NCBI GenBank assembly: GCA_965205165.1
Contig: OZ242037.1
Span: 1,054,001 to 1,118,000 of the forward strand
DNA length: 64,000 bases
Direction: 5' to 3'
Origin: CBDESM01 sp965205165
GTDB lineage: Bacteria; Chloroflexota; Dehalococcoidia; Bin125
Positions 28,015 through 36,560 of this stretch are shown piece by piece; position 1 is the stretch's first letter, and the number at the start of each line of letters is the position of its first letter. The notes beneath the pieces are model-generated. The model made no database searches. It was given only the letters and a program-made list of their open reading frames with translations, and was not told the origin of the DNA. Both the position numbers and the translations under genes were made by a program.

Positions 28015-29340
28015 TCAGCCCGGCGGCTTCTGCCGCTCGGGCAAGGCGGCGAGCAGCATCCGGTCCATGGCGAGGCGGGCGGCAGATGCCGCCCGCCTTT
28101 TCGTCGGCAGGCGCAGGAGCAGGCAGAGCACGGCGCAGAACGCCCAGAGCGCGGCACAGGCGTAGAAGGCGCCGTCGTAGGAGCCGATCTGGTCGAAGTA
28201 GATCGCGATCGCGACGGGCGTGACGGCGGAGATGCCGCTGGAGACGGGGAAGCCGAGTCCGCGGACGGCGCCGAGGTAGCGGCGGCCGAAGTATTCGGCC
28301 CAGAGCATCTCGCCGATCGGGATGTTGCCGCCGATCCCGCAGCCGAGCAGCGCCATCGCCGCCGCGACGACCCAGACTTCGCCGGTGTCGGCCGAGAGCA
28401 CGACGGCGACGAACCCAGCCGCGGCGAGCACGAAGCTGACCGCGCCGACGGCGCGGGAATCGAAGCGGTCGAGCGCCCAGCCCCAAGGGGCCTTGGTGAC
28501 GAGCGAGCAGATCGACATGACGGGGACGAGCGCGGCGGCCCAGCCGTAGCTGAAGCCGTGGTCTTGCAGGAAGAGCAGGCCGTTGAGCAGGATCGCGTAG
28601 ATGCCGACGACGGATGCGCCGAAGATCAGCACGATCAGGTAGAAGGCGGGCGAGCGCAGTGCCTCGCGGCGGGTGAGCGAGGTGCGGAAGTCGTGCTCGG
28701 CGCGGCGGCGCTGCTCGTCCGAGATCGAGGCGGGCTCGCCGTCGGGCTGGAGTCCGTAGTCCTCGGGGCGGCCGCGCATCAGCATCGCCATGGGCACGAG
28801 CACGGCGAGCGAGATGCCCGAGAGCAGGGCCCAGGAGGCGCGCCAATCGACCGCGGTGATCATCAGCGCCGCGAGGATCGGCCAGAACACGCCGGCGGCG
28901 GAGACGCCCATCGAGGTCCAGCCGAGCGCGCGCCCGCGCTTGGTCACGAACCACTTGGAGACGGTGACGTTGGCGAGCAGGAAGCCGCAGAGCGCGGCGC
29001 CGGGCGCGACGAAGACGCCGCGCATCACGACCCACTGCCAGAGGTCGGTGAGCTGGCTGATGATGAACAGCGAGGGAACCAGCACGGAGACGCCGATCAG
29101 CATGATCCGGCGCGGCCCGACGCGGTCGATGTATGGCCCGGCGAGGAGGCCGAAGAACATCATCACCACCTGCCCGATCGTGTCGGGCAGGAAGTACTGG
29201 GTGCGCGACCAGCCGAACTCGTCGAGCAGCGGCGGCGCGAAAGCGCCCGAAACCGAGGTCTGGACGCCGACGGCGATGAACTGCGCGACGAAAGCGGCCG
29301 CCACGACGACCCAGCCGTAGAAAATCGGTCGCCGCAGCAC
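28015..29340 (-). CDS. Major facilitator superfamily transporter
   Basis: The 441-residue protein has about twelve hydrophobic segments in two six-helix halves separated by a charged loop near residues 200-225 (DEQRRRAEHDFRTSLTRREAL). The N-terminal half has the family's loop motif around AGPYIDRVGPRR. It resembles oxalate/formate or monocarboxylate-type MFS permeases in its first helix region (FYGWVVVAAAF), but the substrate is unproven. It appears to start at a GTG with no strong ribosome site, 25 bases after the DUF5615 gene. Confidence 0.9.
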   Translation of the reverse strand: MLRRPIFYGWVVVAAAFVAQFIAVGVQTSVSGAFAPPLLDEFGWSRTQYFLPDTIGQVVMMFFGLLAGPYIDRVGPRRIMLIGVSVLVPSLFIISQLTDLWQWVVMRGVFVAPGAALCGFLLANVTVSKWFVTKRGRALGWTSMGVSAAGVFWPILAALMITAVDWRASWALLSGISLAVLVPMAMLMRGRPEDYGLQPDGEPASISDEQRRRAEHDFRTSLTRREALRSPAFYLIVLIFGASVVGIYAILLNGLLFLQDHGFSYGWAAALVPVMSICSLVTKAPWGWALDRFDSRAVGAVSFVLAAAGFVAVVLSADTGEVWVVAAAMALLGCGIGGNIPIGEMLWAEYFGRRYLGAVRGLGFPVSSGISAVTPVAIAIYFDQIGSYDGAFYACAALWAFCAVLCLLLRLPTKRRAASAARLAMDRMLLAALPERQKPPG

Positions 29341-29365
29341 CCCCGCAGGTTAGCCCCCAGCGACC

Positions 29366-29818
29366 TCAGCCGATCTCCCCCGCCTCCGGCCACGGTTCCA
29401 AGTTCCACTCGCGGAGTCGCGCCAGCACGTCATCGCGGCTGATGAGGGCGAGCCTGCCGCCGCGCTGCACGTTCATCATCCGAGCGCCGTCCGGGTTCGC
29501 GATCGCCGCGGCGATCGCATCCAGCTGCGCTGCGAGCATCCCGCCTTGCGCGGCGGCGGGGAACTTGCCCGACTTGGGCCGCACGAGCCGGATGATGCGC
29601 ATCCGGTAGCAGGCCGCTTGAAACGCGACCGGCTGCGTCTTTGCGTCCTTGTGCATGTCGGCGGTGATGAGCGCGTCGTAGCCGGCCGCCAGCAGGAACT
29701 GCGCATTGTCGGGCTGGCCGCCGCGCCCCAACAGGCGCACATGATCGGCATCGTGGCCAAGTGCGCGGATCTCCTCGACCAAGCCGGGCGAGAGATCCTC
29801 GTCGACGAGAAACCACAT
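29366..29818 (-). CDS. DUF5615 PIN-like toxin candidate
   Basis: This 150-residue protein has the DUF5615 pattern of a PIN-like nuclease: FLVDEDLSPGLVEEIRALGHD at the N-terminus, then YDALITADMHKD. The acidic residues in these stretches are those expected to bind metal. DUF5615 proteins are usually the toxin partner of DUF433 antitoxins, and a DUF433 gene ends six bases upstream, so this is a type II toxin-antitoxin pair by family and position. It continues beyond the usual ~115 residues with an extra C-terminal extension (from about 105). Confidence 0.88.
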   Translation of the reverse strand: MWFLVDEDLSPGLVEEIRALGHDADHVRLLGRGGQPDNAQFLLAAGYDALITADMHKDAKTQPVAFQAACYRMRIIRLVRPKSGKFPAAAQGGMLAAQLDAIAAAIANPDGARMMNVQRGGRLALISRDDVLARLREWNLEPWPEAGEIG

Positions 29819-29824
29819 GCCGGG

Positions 29825-30352
29825 TCAGGCAAGGCCGGCAGCCAAGGCGCGCTCGAACTCGAGCGCTGCTCCGACCTGATCTTCCGCAACCCACAAAGTC
29901 TCGGCGATCTCCTTCTTCGACATGCCGGTCTGCTCGTAGCCCGCGATTGTCGCGGTTTCGATCCGCGTGCCCTTGATGATCGGCCGGCCCGCCTGCACAT
30001 CCGGCCGCATGTCCACATGCGGGCTGAAATTCCGCAGCTTGGCGAGCGGGCCTTGCTCGCGCAGGTTCTTGACCACCTCCTCGGCCATCCGCGCATCGTC
30101 CGGAAGGCCGTACTTGAAAGCGGTGAGGCGGTCTTGGAACCTGTCTTCCGAAAGTGCGTCCAACGCGACGAGATTGTCCCGGAGGCGGCGGGCGGGCAGA
30201 CCTTGATCGAGGAACTCCATCGCGGCCCGCACGCGGTGGTAATCGCGCCACGAGTAGAGGCGCGGAATCCCGCGCCGGCCGCGCGCGACGGTCGCGCAAG
30301 CGATCGCATTCCGGTGCCAGCCCGACAGACGAGAGCGGGAAACTCCCGTCAA
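29825..30352 (-). CDS. DUF433 antitoxin candidate with N-terminal MerR-like helix-turn-helix
   Basis: The C-terminal half is a DUF433 domain (GRPIIKGTRIETATIAGYEQTGMSKKEIAETL). The N-terminal half resembles a MerR-type HTH (LTGVSRSRLSGWHR, RLYSWRDYHRVRAAMEFLDQG), so this protein likely represses its own operon and neutralises the DUF5615 toxin. The start is uncertain: the listed start is a TTG, but the frame is open upstream and homology seems to begin earlier. A CTG about 40 bases further upstream (near 30396) has GGAG six bases before it and would add a short, HTH-consistent N-terminus. Confidence 0.82.
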   Translation of the reverse strand: MTGVSRSRLSGWHRNAIACATVARGRRGIPRLYSWRDYHRVRAAMEFLDQGLPARRLRDNLVALDALSEDRFQDRLTAFKYGLPDDARMAEEVVKNLREQGPLAKLRNFSPHVDMRPDVQAGRPIIKGTRIETATIAGYEQTGMSKKEIAETLWVAEDQVGAALEFERALAAGLA

Positions 30353-30437
30353 GCCCGCGACGAGTCGGGAGGCCAGTGCAGTTGCGTCAGTGTCCGGCAG
30401 CGCAATCTCCGTTCGCCTGTTCAGGTTATCCCGCCTA

Positions 30438-31286
30438 CTAGGCGGGGACGTTGAGGCCGAGGGATTGGAAGAGTTGGCGGATGTTCTGGTCGAACTCGCC
30501 GGTGCGGGGGCGGCCGAGGGTGAGGCCGCCGTCGACCACGAGGGCGTGGCCAGTGACGAAGCTGGAGTCGTCGCCGGAGAGCCAGAGCGCGGCGTTGGCG
30601 ATGTCGAGCGGGCGGCCGGCGCGGGCGATCGGCTGCGCGCCGCCCATCACCTGGGCCATGGCTTCGACCGTCTTGTCGGCGTCCTCGGGGCTGAGACCGA
30701 GCACTTTGCCGAAGATCGGCGTGGCGATGCCGCCGGGGCAGATGCAGTTGACGCGGATGCCGTGTTGGCCGAGCTCGTAGGCGGCGACTTTGGTGAGGTG
30801 GACGACGGCGCCCTTGCCGACGCTGTAGATCGCGGGCCCGTTGCCGGCGTTGATGCCGGCGACGGAGGCGGTGTTGACGATCGCGCCGCCGCCGGTCTCC
30901 ATCATCGCGCGGGCGGCGTGCTTGATGCCGAAGACGACGCCCTTGAGCAGCAGGTCCATCGTCGCGTCGTAGCCGGCTTCGTCGATCTCGAGCAGGCCCT
31001 GGTTCGCGCCGCCGGCACCGGCGTTGTTGAAGATCGCGTCGATCCTGCCCCAGCGCTCGACCGCGTGCGCGACCGCGCCGGCCACATCGGCCTCCTTGGA
31101 GACGTCGGCGTGGATGTAGGCAGCGGAGGGGCCGATCGATTCGACGACCGATTGCCCGCGCTCGTCGAGGATGTCGGCGGCGAGCACGCGCGCGCCCTCC
31201 TCGGCGAAGAGCTGCACCGTGCCCTCGCCGATCCCGCTCGCGCCGCCGGTCACCACCGCCACCTTGCCGTCGAGTCGATCCGCCAT
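30438..31286 (-). CDS. SDR family NAD(P)-dependent oxidoreductase
   Basis: The 282-residue classical SDR shows TGGASGIG (about residue 14), NNAGAGG, a catalytic serine region (NTASVAG), the active-site motif YSVGK and the closing FVTGHALVVDGGLT. It has a C-terminal extension of about 30 residues past the usual SDR end. GGAGG five bases before the ATG fixes the start. It is divergent from another SDR at 31382. The substrate is unknown. Confidence 0.92.
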   Translation of the reverse strand: MADRLDGKVAVVTGGASGIGEGTVQLFAEEGARVLAADILDERGQSVVESIGPSAAYIHADVSKEADVAGAVAHAVERWGRIDAIFNNAGAGGANQGLLEIDEAGYDATMDLLLKGVVFGIKHAARAMMETGGGAIVNTASVAGINAGNGPAIYSVGKGAVVHLTKVAAYELGQHGIRVNCICPGGIATPIFGKVLGLSPEDADKTVEAMAQVMGGAQPIARAGRPLDIANAALWLSGDDSSFVTGHALVVDGGLTLGRPRTGEFDQNIRQLFQSLGLNVPA

Positions 31287-31381
31287 GCCGTCCTCCCTTC
31301 GGAACGTGCATCCAAGATACGGGCTGCCGCAGATGCCTATCCTCCGCGGACAAGCCGGGGAGAAACCGAACGGAGGCCGGG

Positions 31382-32125
31382 ATGAGCGAGCGATTGGCGG
31401 GGAAGGTCGCGCTGATCACGGGCGGGGCGCGGGGCCAGGGCGCGGCCGAGGGCGCGCTGTTCGCGGCGGAGGGCGCACGGGTGATCTTGGCCGACGTGCT
31501 CGACGCGGAGGGCGAGACAGCCGCGGCCGGGATCGGGGAAGCGGCTGAGTACCGGCACCTCGACGTGAGCGACGAAGATGCCTGGAACGCGCTGGTGGCG
31601 GAGATCGTCGAGGATCACGGCACGCTCGACGTGCTGGTCAACAACGCGGGCATCTACCGCTCGGCGCCTGTGACGGAGATGGATCAGGAGACCTACCGGC
31701 TGGTGATCGAGATCAACCAGATCGGCGTCTGGCTGGGGATGAAGGCGTGCGGGCGGCAGATGGTGGAGCAGCAGTCGGGTTCGGTCGTGAACATTTCGTC
31801 GACGGCGGGGTTCCGCGGCGGGGCCGGTTCGGTGGCCTATACGGCGAGCAAGTTCGCGGTGCGCGGGATGACCAAGGTGGCGGCGCGGGAATGGGGCCGC
31901 TACGGCATCCGGGTCAATTCGATCCATCCGGGCCCGATCGAGACGGCGATGCTGCACCAGGTGCCGGGCTACGAGTCGGACCCGCAGCGGTTCCTGCGGA
32001 CCGTGCCCCTGCGCCGGGCGGCGGACGCCTCGGAAGTGGCGAACCTCGCCCTGTTCCTGGCCAGCGACGAGTCTAGCTTCTGCACCGGCTCGGAGTTCCT
32101 GGTAGACGGCGGCAGCCTGGCCTGA
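31382..32125 (+). CDS. SDR family NAD(P)-dependent oxidoreductase
   Basis: This 247-residue SDR has TGGARGQGAA at the cofactor site, NNAGIYRS, NISSTAGFRGG, YTASK at the active site and FCTGSEFLVDGG at the end. It resembles 3-alpha/20-beta-hydroxysteroid dehydrogenase-type SDRs in its cofactor motif. GGAGG lies five bases before the ATG. It is more similar in its N-terminal motif to the SDR at 26271 than to its divergent neighbour. Confidence 0.93.
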   Translation: MSERLAGKVALITGGARGQGAAEGALFAAEGARVILADVLDAEGETAAAGIGEAAEYRHLDVSDEDAWNALVAEIVEDHGTLDVLVNNAGIYRSAPVTEMDQETYRLVIEINQIGVWLGMKACGRQMVEQQSGSVVNISSTAGFRGGAGSVAYTASKFAVRGMTKVAAREWGRYGIRVNSIHPGPIETAMLHQVPGYESDPQRFLRTVPLRRAADASEVANLALFLASDESSFCTGSEFLVDGGSLA

Positions 32126-32143
32126 GGCCGGGCGCCAGACTGT

Positions 32144-32620
32144 TCAGTCAGCCTCGTCGCGTCCCAAGTAGCTCACCCGATCGAGCAGCCTGTGCATGGT
32201 GCTCAGGAAGCACAGCCATTCAAACGCCTCTACTGGAGGAAATCCCGATTCATGGCCGTGCGAGCGGGGATTGCGCAGCGCGTCGACGAGGCCGGCTGAA
32301 AGCTGCCAGAGACCCCGGTGCTCGGTTTGCTCGTTGCGGCTCTCAAATTCGTTGAATGCGAACAGCGGAACGCCCCCTTGCCCTTTAACCTCAAACATCC
32401 TGCGGATCATCGGGCCGCCGTTCAACCTGGCGACCTCCAACTCATCTGCCTGCTTGGCCAACTCTCGGCAGCGTTCGATGAATCTGTCGGCCACTTCGCG
32501 GAGTGCGAGCGAGTACTCGCCCGCTTGAAGCAGACTGTGCGCACGCCTGGTCTCCGGGTGGAGTTCCCAGATCGAGATGAACAGGATCGGCTTGGGATCC
32601 GGCTCCCGCATCAGCCTCAT
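32144..32620 (-). CDS. TIGR02391 (Ymh)-like protein
   Basis: The 158-residue protein fits the TIGR02391/Hypoth_Ymh pattern from memory: a helical N-terminus, PLFAFNEFESRNEQTEHRGLWQLSAGL and the strongly conserved ALRNPRSHG-type motif, followed by a helix (AFEWLCFLSTMHRLLDRV). Proteins with this arrangement occur in phage-defence and restriction neighbourhoods, and the RNP-H motif is suggestive of HEPN-like RNases, though the activity here is unproven. Its ATG overlaps the stop of the upstream 208-residue gene by four bases, so the two are coupled. Confidence 0.75.
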   Translation of the reverse strand: MRLMREPDPKPILFISIWELHPETRRAHSLLQAGEYSLALREVADRFIERCRELAKQADELEVARLNGGPMIRRMFEVKGQGGVPLFAFNEFESRNEQTEHRGLWQLSAGLVDALRNPRSHGHESGFPPVEAFEWLCFLSTMHRLLDRVSYLGRDEAD

Positions 32621-33243
32621 GGTGCGAGCAGCTCTTCGGCGATCTCAGCTGCGCGTTCGGTGCCGCTGAACAGTATCTGGACCTTGCGATTGGACGAGTG
32701 CGGCTTGCCACGAACCTCGATGTCGAGCATCTCATTCAGGTGGGTGTAGAAGTTGCCGTCGTACTTCCCGTAGCGCTCAGCCACACGGCGCAGATCCGCC
32801 GTCCCGGTTTCCTCTCGCACTGCCGCATGGGCAGCACAGGTCAACAGCGTGATCACGCGAACTGCAGCGGCGCTCTGATCGGGGAGGCGCGAGGCATCGA
32901 GACGCAAGAGCGGCTTGGAGCCGCGTAGGTCGAACAGTTCTTCAGCCGCCGCCGCGGGGATGTCGAGGAACCGCCCGACAGCGGCGGCACGCTGGCCCGG
33001 CGTGGCAAACTCCCGATCCAGAGGACCGGTAGTGGGCACCGCCGCCGAAACCGGATGACCTGCGGGCTCGGCAGCGAGGCGCTGATCGAGCAACCGCACG
33101 TACACCTCCCTGCGCAGCGCGGGATCACCGTTGTCGGTGACCTGCTCGAGTGCGGATTCGACGTCCGCGATCGCCTGCCGCAGCTCTTTAGCCGCCGGTC
33201 CAGGCACCACCGCAGCGGAGGTTTCTTGGGGCATCGGGATCAT
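32617..33243 (-). CDS. Hypothetical protein coupled to a TIGR02391-like gene
   Basis: This 208-residue soluble protein has a helical N-terminal region with an Ala-rich stretch (AAAEELFDLRGSKPLLRL) and a C-terminal portion containing RRVAERYGKYDGNFYTHLNEM and an SSNRKVQILFSGTERAAEI segment. I do not recognise a family. It shares an ATGA overlap with the TIGR02391-like gene downstream, so the two likely act together. Either of two in-frame ATGs (33243 and 33234) could be the start. Confidence 0.7.
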   Translation of the reverse strand: MIPMPQETSAAVVPGPAAKELRQAIADVESALEQVTDNGDPALRREVYVRLLDQRLAAEPAGHPVSAAVPTTGPLDREFATPGQRAAAVGRFLDIPAAAAEELFDLRGSKPLLRLDASRLPDQSAAAVRVITLLTCAAHAAVREETGTADLRRVAERYGKYDGNFYTHLNEMLDIEVRGKPHSSNRKVQILFSGTERAAEIAEELLAP

Positions 33244-33293
33244 CCTGTTCCACTTTGTTCATGTCCAATCGTACGCGCCGGCGCGCATCGCGA

Positions 33294-34010
33294 TCAGGCC
33301 AGGAGCTGCTTGGCCAGGTCGGGGAAATCGGTGGCGTTGACCGTGAAGGAGGGGTCGGGGGCCAGGTCGGGGTCGTTGCCTTCGCCGCGTTCGCCGGGGA
33401 TGGGGACGTAGGCGGTGGGCATGCCGGCTGCGGCGGCCGCCTTGAGGTCGCCCTTGTGGGCGGCGCACATCATCACTTGGCCGGGCTCGAGCCCGAGCAG
33501 CCGGGCGCCGGTTTGGTAGGCCTCGCGCTCGGGCTTGTAGTGGCCCAGGAATTCGCAGGAGAGGATGCCGTCCCACGAGATGCCGTTGTGCTTCGAGCTG
33601 TCCACCGCGATCGCCCAGGACATCACGGTGAGCACGGTGACGCGGTAGCGCGAGCGCAGCGCTTCCAGCGCCTCGGCCGAGCCCGGCCAGCAGCGCAGCC
33701 GGTGCCAGACTTGGTTGAGTTCGTCCCGCTCGGCGAAGTTCAGCTGGATCTGCGGATGGTCCTCCAGCACTTCGTCCAGCACGCGGCGGTGCAGCTGATC
33801 CGCGTTGAGCCAGGGCAGATCGCCGCGGCGGACGAGCGCGAGGCGGCGGAACATCGTGAAGCGCCATTGGTTGGTGAACGCGGCCGCGTCGAGCTCCGCG
33901 CCCTGCACCCCCGCGATGGCCGCCACCTCGTCGCGGATCGTGTGGTGCCAATCGAAGATCGTGCCGCCGATGTCCCAAGCCAGCGCCTGCACGTTGCCGA
34001 GATCTGCCAT
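33294..34010 (-). CDS. HAD-superfamily hydrolase, haloacid dehalogenase type II-like
   Basis: The 238-residue protein carries the HAD motifs: the nucleophile Asp in AWDIGGTIFDW (about residue 13), a serine in VLTVMSWAI, lysine in GHYKPEREAY and a second-site Asp in CAAHKGDLKAA. The layout (helical cap between motif 1 and 2) matches 2-haloacid dehalogenase/type II-like proteins, but phosphatase activity is equally possible. AGGAGG lies before the ATG. It is the last gene of a probable operon with the LLM oxidoreductase and zinc alcohol dehydrogenase. Confidence 0.87.
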   Translation of the reverse strand: MADLGNVQALAWDIGGTIFDWHHTIRDEVAAIAGVQGAELDAAAFTNQWRFTMFRRLALVRRGDLPWLNADQLHRRVLDEVLEDHPQIQLNFAERDELNQVWHRLRCWPGSAEALEALRSRYRVTVLTVMSWAIAVDSSKHNGISWDGILSCEFLGHYKPEREAYQTGARLLGLEPGQVMMCAAHKGDLKAAAAAGMPTAYVPIPGERGEGNDPDLAPDPSFTVNATDFPDLAKQLLA

Positions 34011-34037
34011 GTCGCCCTCCTGCCTTTCGCGCAGAGG

Positions 34038-35108
34038 TTACGACGGCCGGCGCACGATCTCCCCGCGGACGCGGGGGAGCACGTCGCGGGCGACCCGCTC
34101 GGTGTACGCATCCGCGCCGATGTCGGGCGTGGCGGGGTCCGGAATCGGGTGCAGGACGACGTGCTCGAAGCGGACGCCGGCATCGGCGCTGCGGAGGAGG
34201 ACGGCGATCAGCTGCTCCGCCACGGCATCGGCGCCGCCGCGGAGCGCGAAGGCATCGGCATGCTCCTCGCCGAGGAAGTCGACCACGGCGCCGCTGGCGA
34301 GCAGGTCGCGGGAATGGTGGAAATCGGGCCAGACGCCGCGCTCGTGCTTGAGCGTTTCGGGGTCCGGGCCCTCCCAAGCGAGGCCCGGCGGATCGAACAG
34401 CATCGGCGAGTACTCGTAGTAGCCGGCCGCCATGGACTTGGCCATCATCAGCGCGTCGGCGGGATCATCGGCGAGCACGGTGTGGAAGATGATGCCGAGC
34501 GGGACGGATGCGGGTTCGCGTCCGGCCGCTTCGGCGCCGGCGCGGATGCGGGCGACGGCGGCGGCGATGTTGGCCGGATCAGTGCCGACGCGCATGAAGA
34601 CCCCGTCGGCGACGCGACCGCCCATCTCCAGTGCGCGCGGGCCGCCGGCGGTGAGCCAGACCGGGACGGGGCGGTGGAACGGCAGGCTGGCGGGGCGCTC
34701 CGCGCCGACTTCGACGCGCTCGCCGGCGAGCAGGCGGCGGATCAGCACGATGCCGTCCTCCATCTCGCGCACGCGGGCGGGGCGCAAGCCGGCGAGCCGG
34801 ACGGCCGTGTCGCCCGCGCCGAAGCCGAGCGCGACGCGGCCCGGGGCGAGCTCGTCGATCGTCGAGATTGAAGAGGCCGTCACGGTCGGATGCCGGTTGA
34901 TCGGGTTCGCCAGCAGGGTGCCCAGCCGGATCGTCTCCGTCGCCTGCGCCGCGGCGGCGAGGAGGACGTAGGTGTCGCGCCGCCGCAGCTGCGAATCAGG
35001 CGTCCAAGCGGCATCCCAGCCCAGCGCCTCGATTCGTCGCACATCCTCCGCGAAGGCGGCGGGGGAGGACGCGTCCTGCCGGTTGATTCCGAACAGCGGC
35101 GGCTTCAT
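34038..35108 (-). CDS. LLM class flavin-dependent oxidoreductase
   Basis: This 356-residue TIM-barrel enzyme of the luciferase-like monooxygenase class is probably FMN- or F420-dependent. Features include DSQLRRRDTYVLLAAAAQAT, IRLGTLLANPINRHP, LGFGAGDTAVRL, and VPVWLTAGGPRALEMGGRVADG. Relatives include methylene-tetrahydromethanopterin reductase-like enzymes and monooxygenases. Its ATG overlaps the stop of the zinc alcohol dehydrogenase by four bases (ATGA), so the two are translated together and may act in one pathway. The substrate is unknown. Confidence 0.9.
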   Translation of the reverse strand: MKPPLFGINRQDASSPAAFAEDVRRIEALGWDAAWTPDSQLRRRDTYVLLAAAAQATETIRLGTLLANPINRHPTVTASSISTIDELAPGRVALGFGAGDTAVRLAGLRPARVREMEDGIVLIRRLLAGERVEVGAERPASLPFHRPVPVWLTAGGPRALEMGGRVADGVFMRVGTDPANIAAAVARIRAGAEAAGREPASVPLGIIFHTVLADDPADALMMAKSMAAGYYEYSPMLFDPPGLAWEGPDPETLKHERGVWPDFHHSRDLLASGAVVDFLGEEHADAFALRGGADAVAEQLIAVLLRSADAGVRFEHVVLHPIPDPATPDIGADAYTERVARDVLPRVRGEIVRRPS

Positions 35109-36139
35109 TCCACCGCCTGCAGCGCGTTCGTTTCGTGCGGCGTGACGATGATCTTGCAGTGCTCCTCCGGGTCCGCGAGCGTCTCGAACGCGCCCGCCAC
35201 GCCGTCCAGCCCGACCTTGCCGGTCACCAAATTGGAGGGGTCGATCCGCCCGTCGGTGATCGCGGCCAGGCTGCCGGCGAACTCCTGCGGCGTGTATGCG
35301 AGCACGAACTTGATCGAGAGTTCCTTCTCGATCCCGGCCATCGGCCGGATCTGGTCGTCCTGCATGCAGACGCCGGCCACCACGATGCGCGTCCCCCGTC
35401 CGGGCGCTTCGCGCATCAGCAGGTCGATCGTGCCGGGCACGCCGATCGCGTCGAACATCACCACCTCGCCGGCCGGCCGGCGTTGCTGCAGCGCAGCAAT
35501 CGGAGGCGTCTCGCGCGGGTCGACCGCGACGTCCGCGCCCATCGCGCCGGCCAGCTCGCGGCGGCGCGGGGAGAAGTCGGACGCGATGATCGGCCCGACG
35601 CCGTCCAGCCGCAGCGCCGTGATCGTGGCCAGGCCGACCGGCCCGCAGCCGTACACGACGGCGGCCTCCCCACCCGCGAACCGGCCGGCCCGCGCCGCGT
35701 GCAGCCCGACCGCTAGCGGCTCCGTCGTCGCGGCGTGCTCGCTCGCCACCGAATCGTCGACCGGCAGCAGCATCGCCGCGTCGAGCAGCTGGTATTCGCC
35801 GTATCCGCCCGGATAGACGTTCGAGTACGCGCCCTTGGTCGGGAAGCAGACCACCCGCTCGCCGACCGGCACCGTCGGTTCGGTGCCGGGGCCGTATTCG
35901 AGCACCTCGCAGCAGAACTCGTGCCCCATCACGATGTCCTGCTCCAAGTCGACCGAGAACGTTCCCGATCCCGCCTCCCGCGAGGCACGGATCATGTCGC
36001 GCCCGAACTTGAGGAAGTGCAGGTCGGACCCGCAGATGCCGCAGGCGAGGGTCTTGACCAGAACTTCGCCCGCCCCCGGTTCGGGCACGGGGATGTCATC
36101 GACGACCAGTTCAAAGTCCCGCATCACGACGGCCCGCAT
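35105..36139 (-). CDS. Zinc-dependent alcohol dehydrogenase (MDR family)
   Basis: The 344-residue medium-chain dehydrogenase has the catalytic zinc ligands around CGICGSDLH (about 33-41) and the MGHEFCCEV segment (about 72-80), and the cofactor-binding GCGPVGLATI (about 165). The usual four-cysteine structural zinc loop is not evident. It shares ATGA with the LLM oxidoreductase downstream and heads that operon. It probably oxidises an alcohol or polyol with NAD(P), but the substrate is unknown. Confidence 0.92.
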   Translation of the reverse strand: MRAVVMRDFELVVDDIPVPEPGAGEVLVKTLACGICGSDLHFLKFGRDMIRASREAGSGTFSVDLEQDIVMGHEFCCEVLEYGPGTEPTVPVGERVVCFPTKGAYSNVYPGGYGEYQLLDAAMLLPVDDSVASEHAATTEPLAVGLHAARAGRFAGGEAAVVYGCGPVGLATITALRLDGVGPIIASDFSPRRRELAGAMGADVAVDPRETPPIAALQQRRPAGEVVMFDAIGVPGTIDLLMREAPGRGTRIVVAGVCMQDDQIRPMAGIEKELSIKFVLAYTPQEFAGSLAAITDGRIDPSNLVTGKVGLDGVAGAFETLADPEEHCKIIVTPHETNALQAVE

Positions 36140-36205
36140 GGCGTCCCTCCGCTCCCGTTTCCAGAGCCGAAAGGCTAGCGGAACGATGCAGCGGCGCGGG
36201 CGCGC

Positions 36206-36502
36206 CTATTCCCGCCACGGCAGCTGCGTGAGCAGGTGGAGCAGCTCCAGCGTGGTCCCGTCCATTCTCGCGCCGATCGCGATGGTGCGGCCCAAGTACA
36301 TCGACTCCGGATGGCGCGGCACCGGGCGGACGAACCAGAACAGCCCGTCCTGCGGCGTCCTGATGAGCGGCAGGTCCAGCACGCTGATGTAGAGGGACGT
36401 GACGACCTGTCCGAGTTGCTCGTCGGTCAAGCCCAGCTGCTCCCAGCTCCGGAGGAATTGGACGCCGGGGCGGATGTCCTCGATCGGGTCCTGCAGCAGC
36501 AT
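36206..36502 (-). CDS. Hypothetical small protein divergent from a Panacea-like gene
   Basis: This 98-residue protein has a compact alpha/beta look with one aromatic-rich core (GLFWFVRPVPRHPESMY). I cannot place it in a family. It is divergent from the Panacea/SocA-like gene, with 58 bases between starts. Panacea-domain antitoxins are usually next to small toxins, so this is a toxin candidate by position only. No strong ribosome site is visible. Confidence 0.55.
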   Translation of the reverse strand: MLLQDPIEDIRPGVQFLRSWEQLGLTDEQLGQVVTSLYISVLDLPLIRTPQDGLFWFVRPVPRHPESMYLGRTIAIGARMDGTTLELLHLLTQLPWRE

Positions 36503-36560
36503 GACGGCTCGGCATCCTCGAAACTACGCGGGTATCTTACGCTTGCACCGGAGAGCCGCC

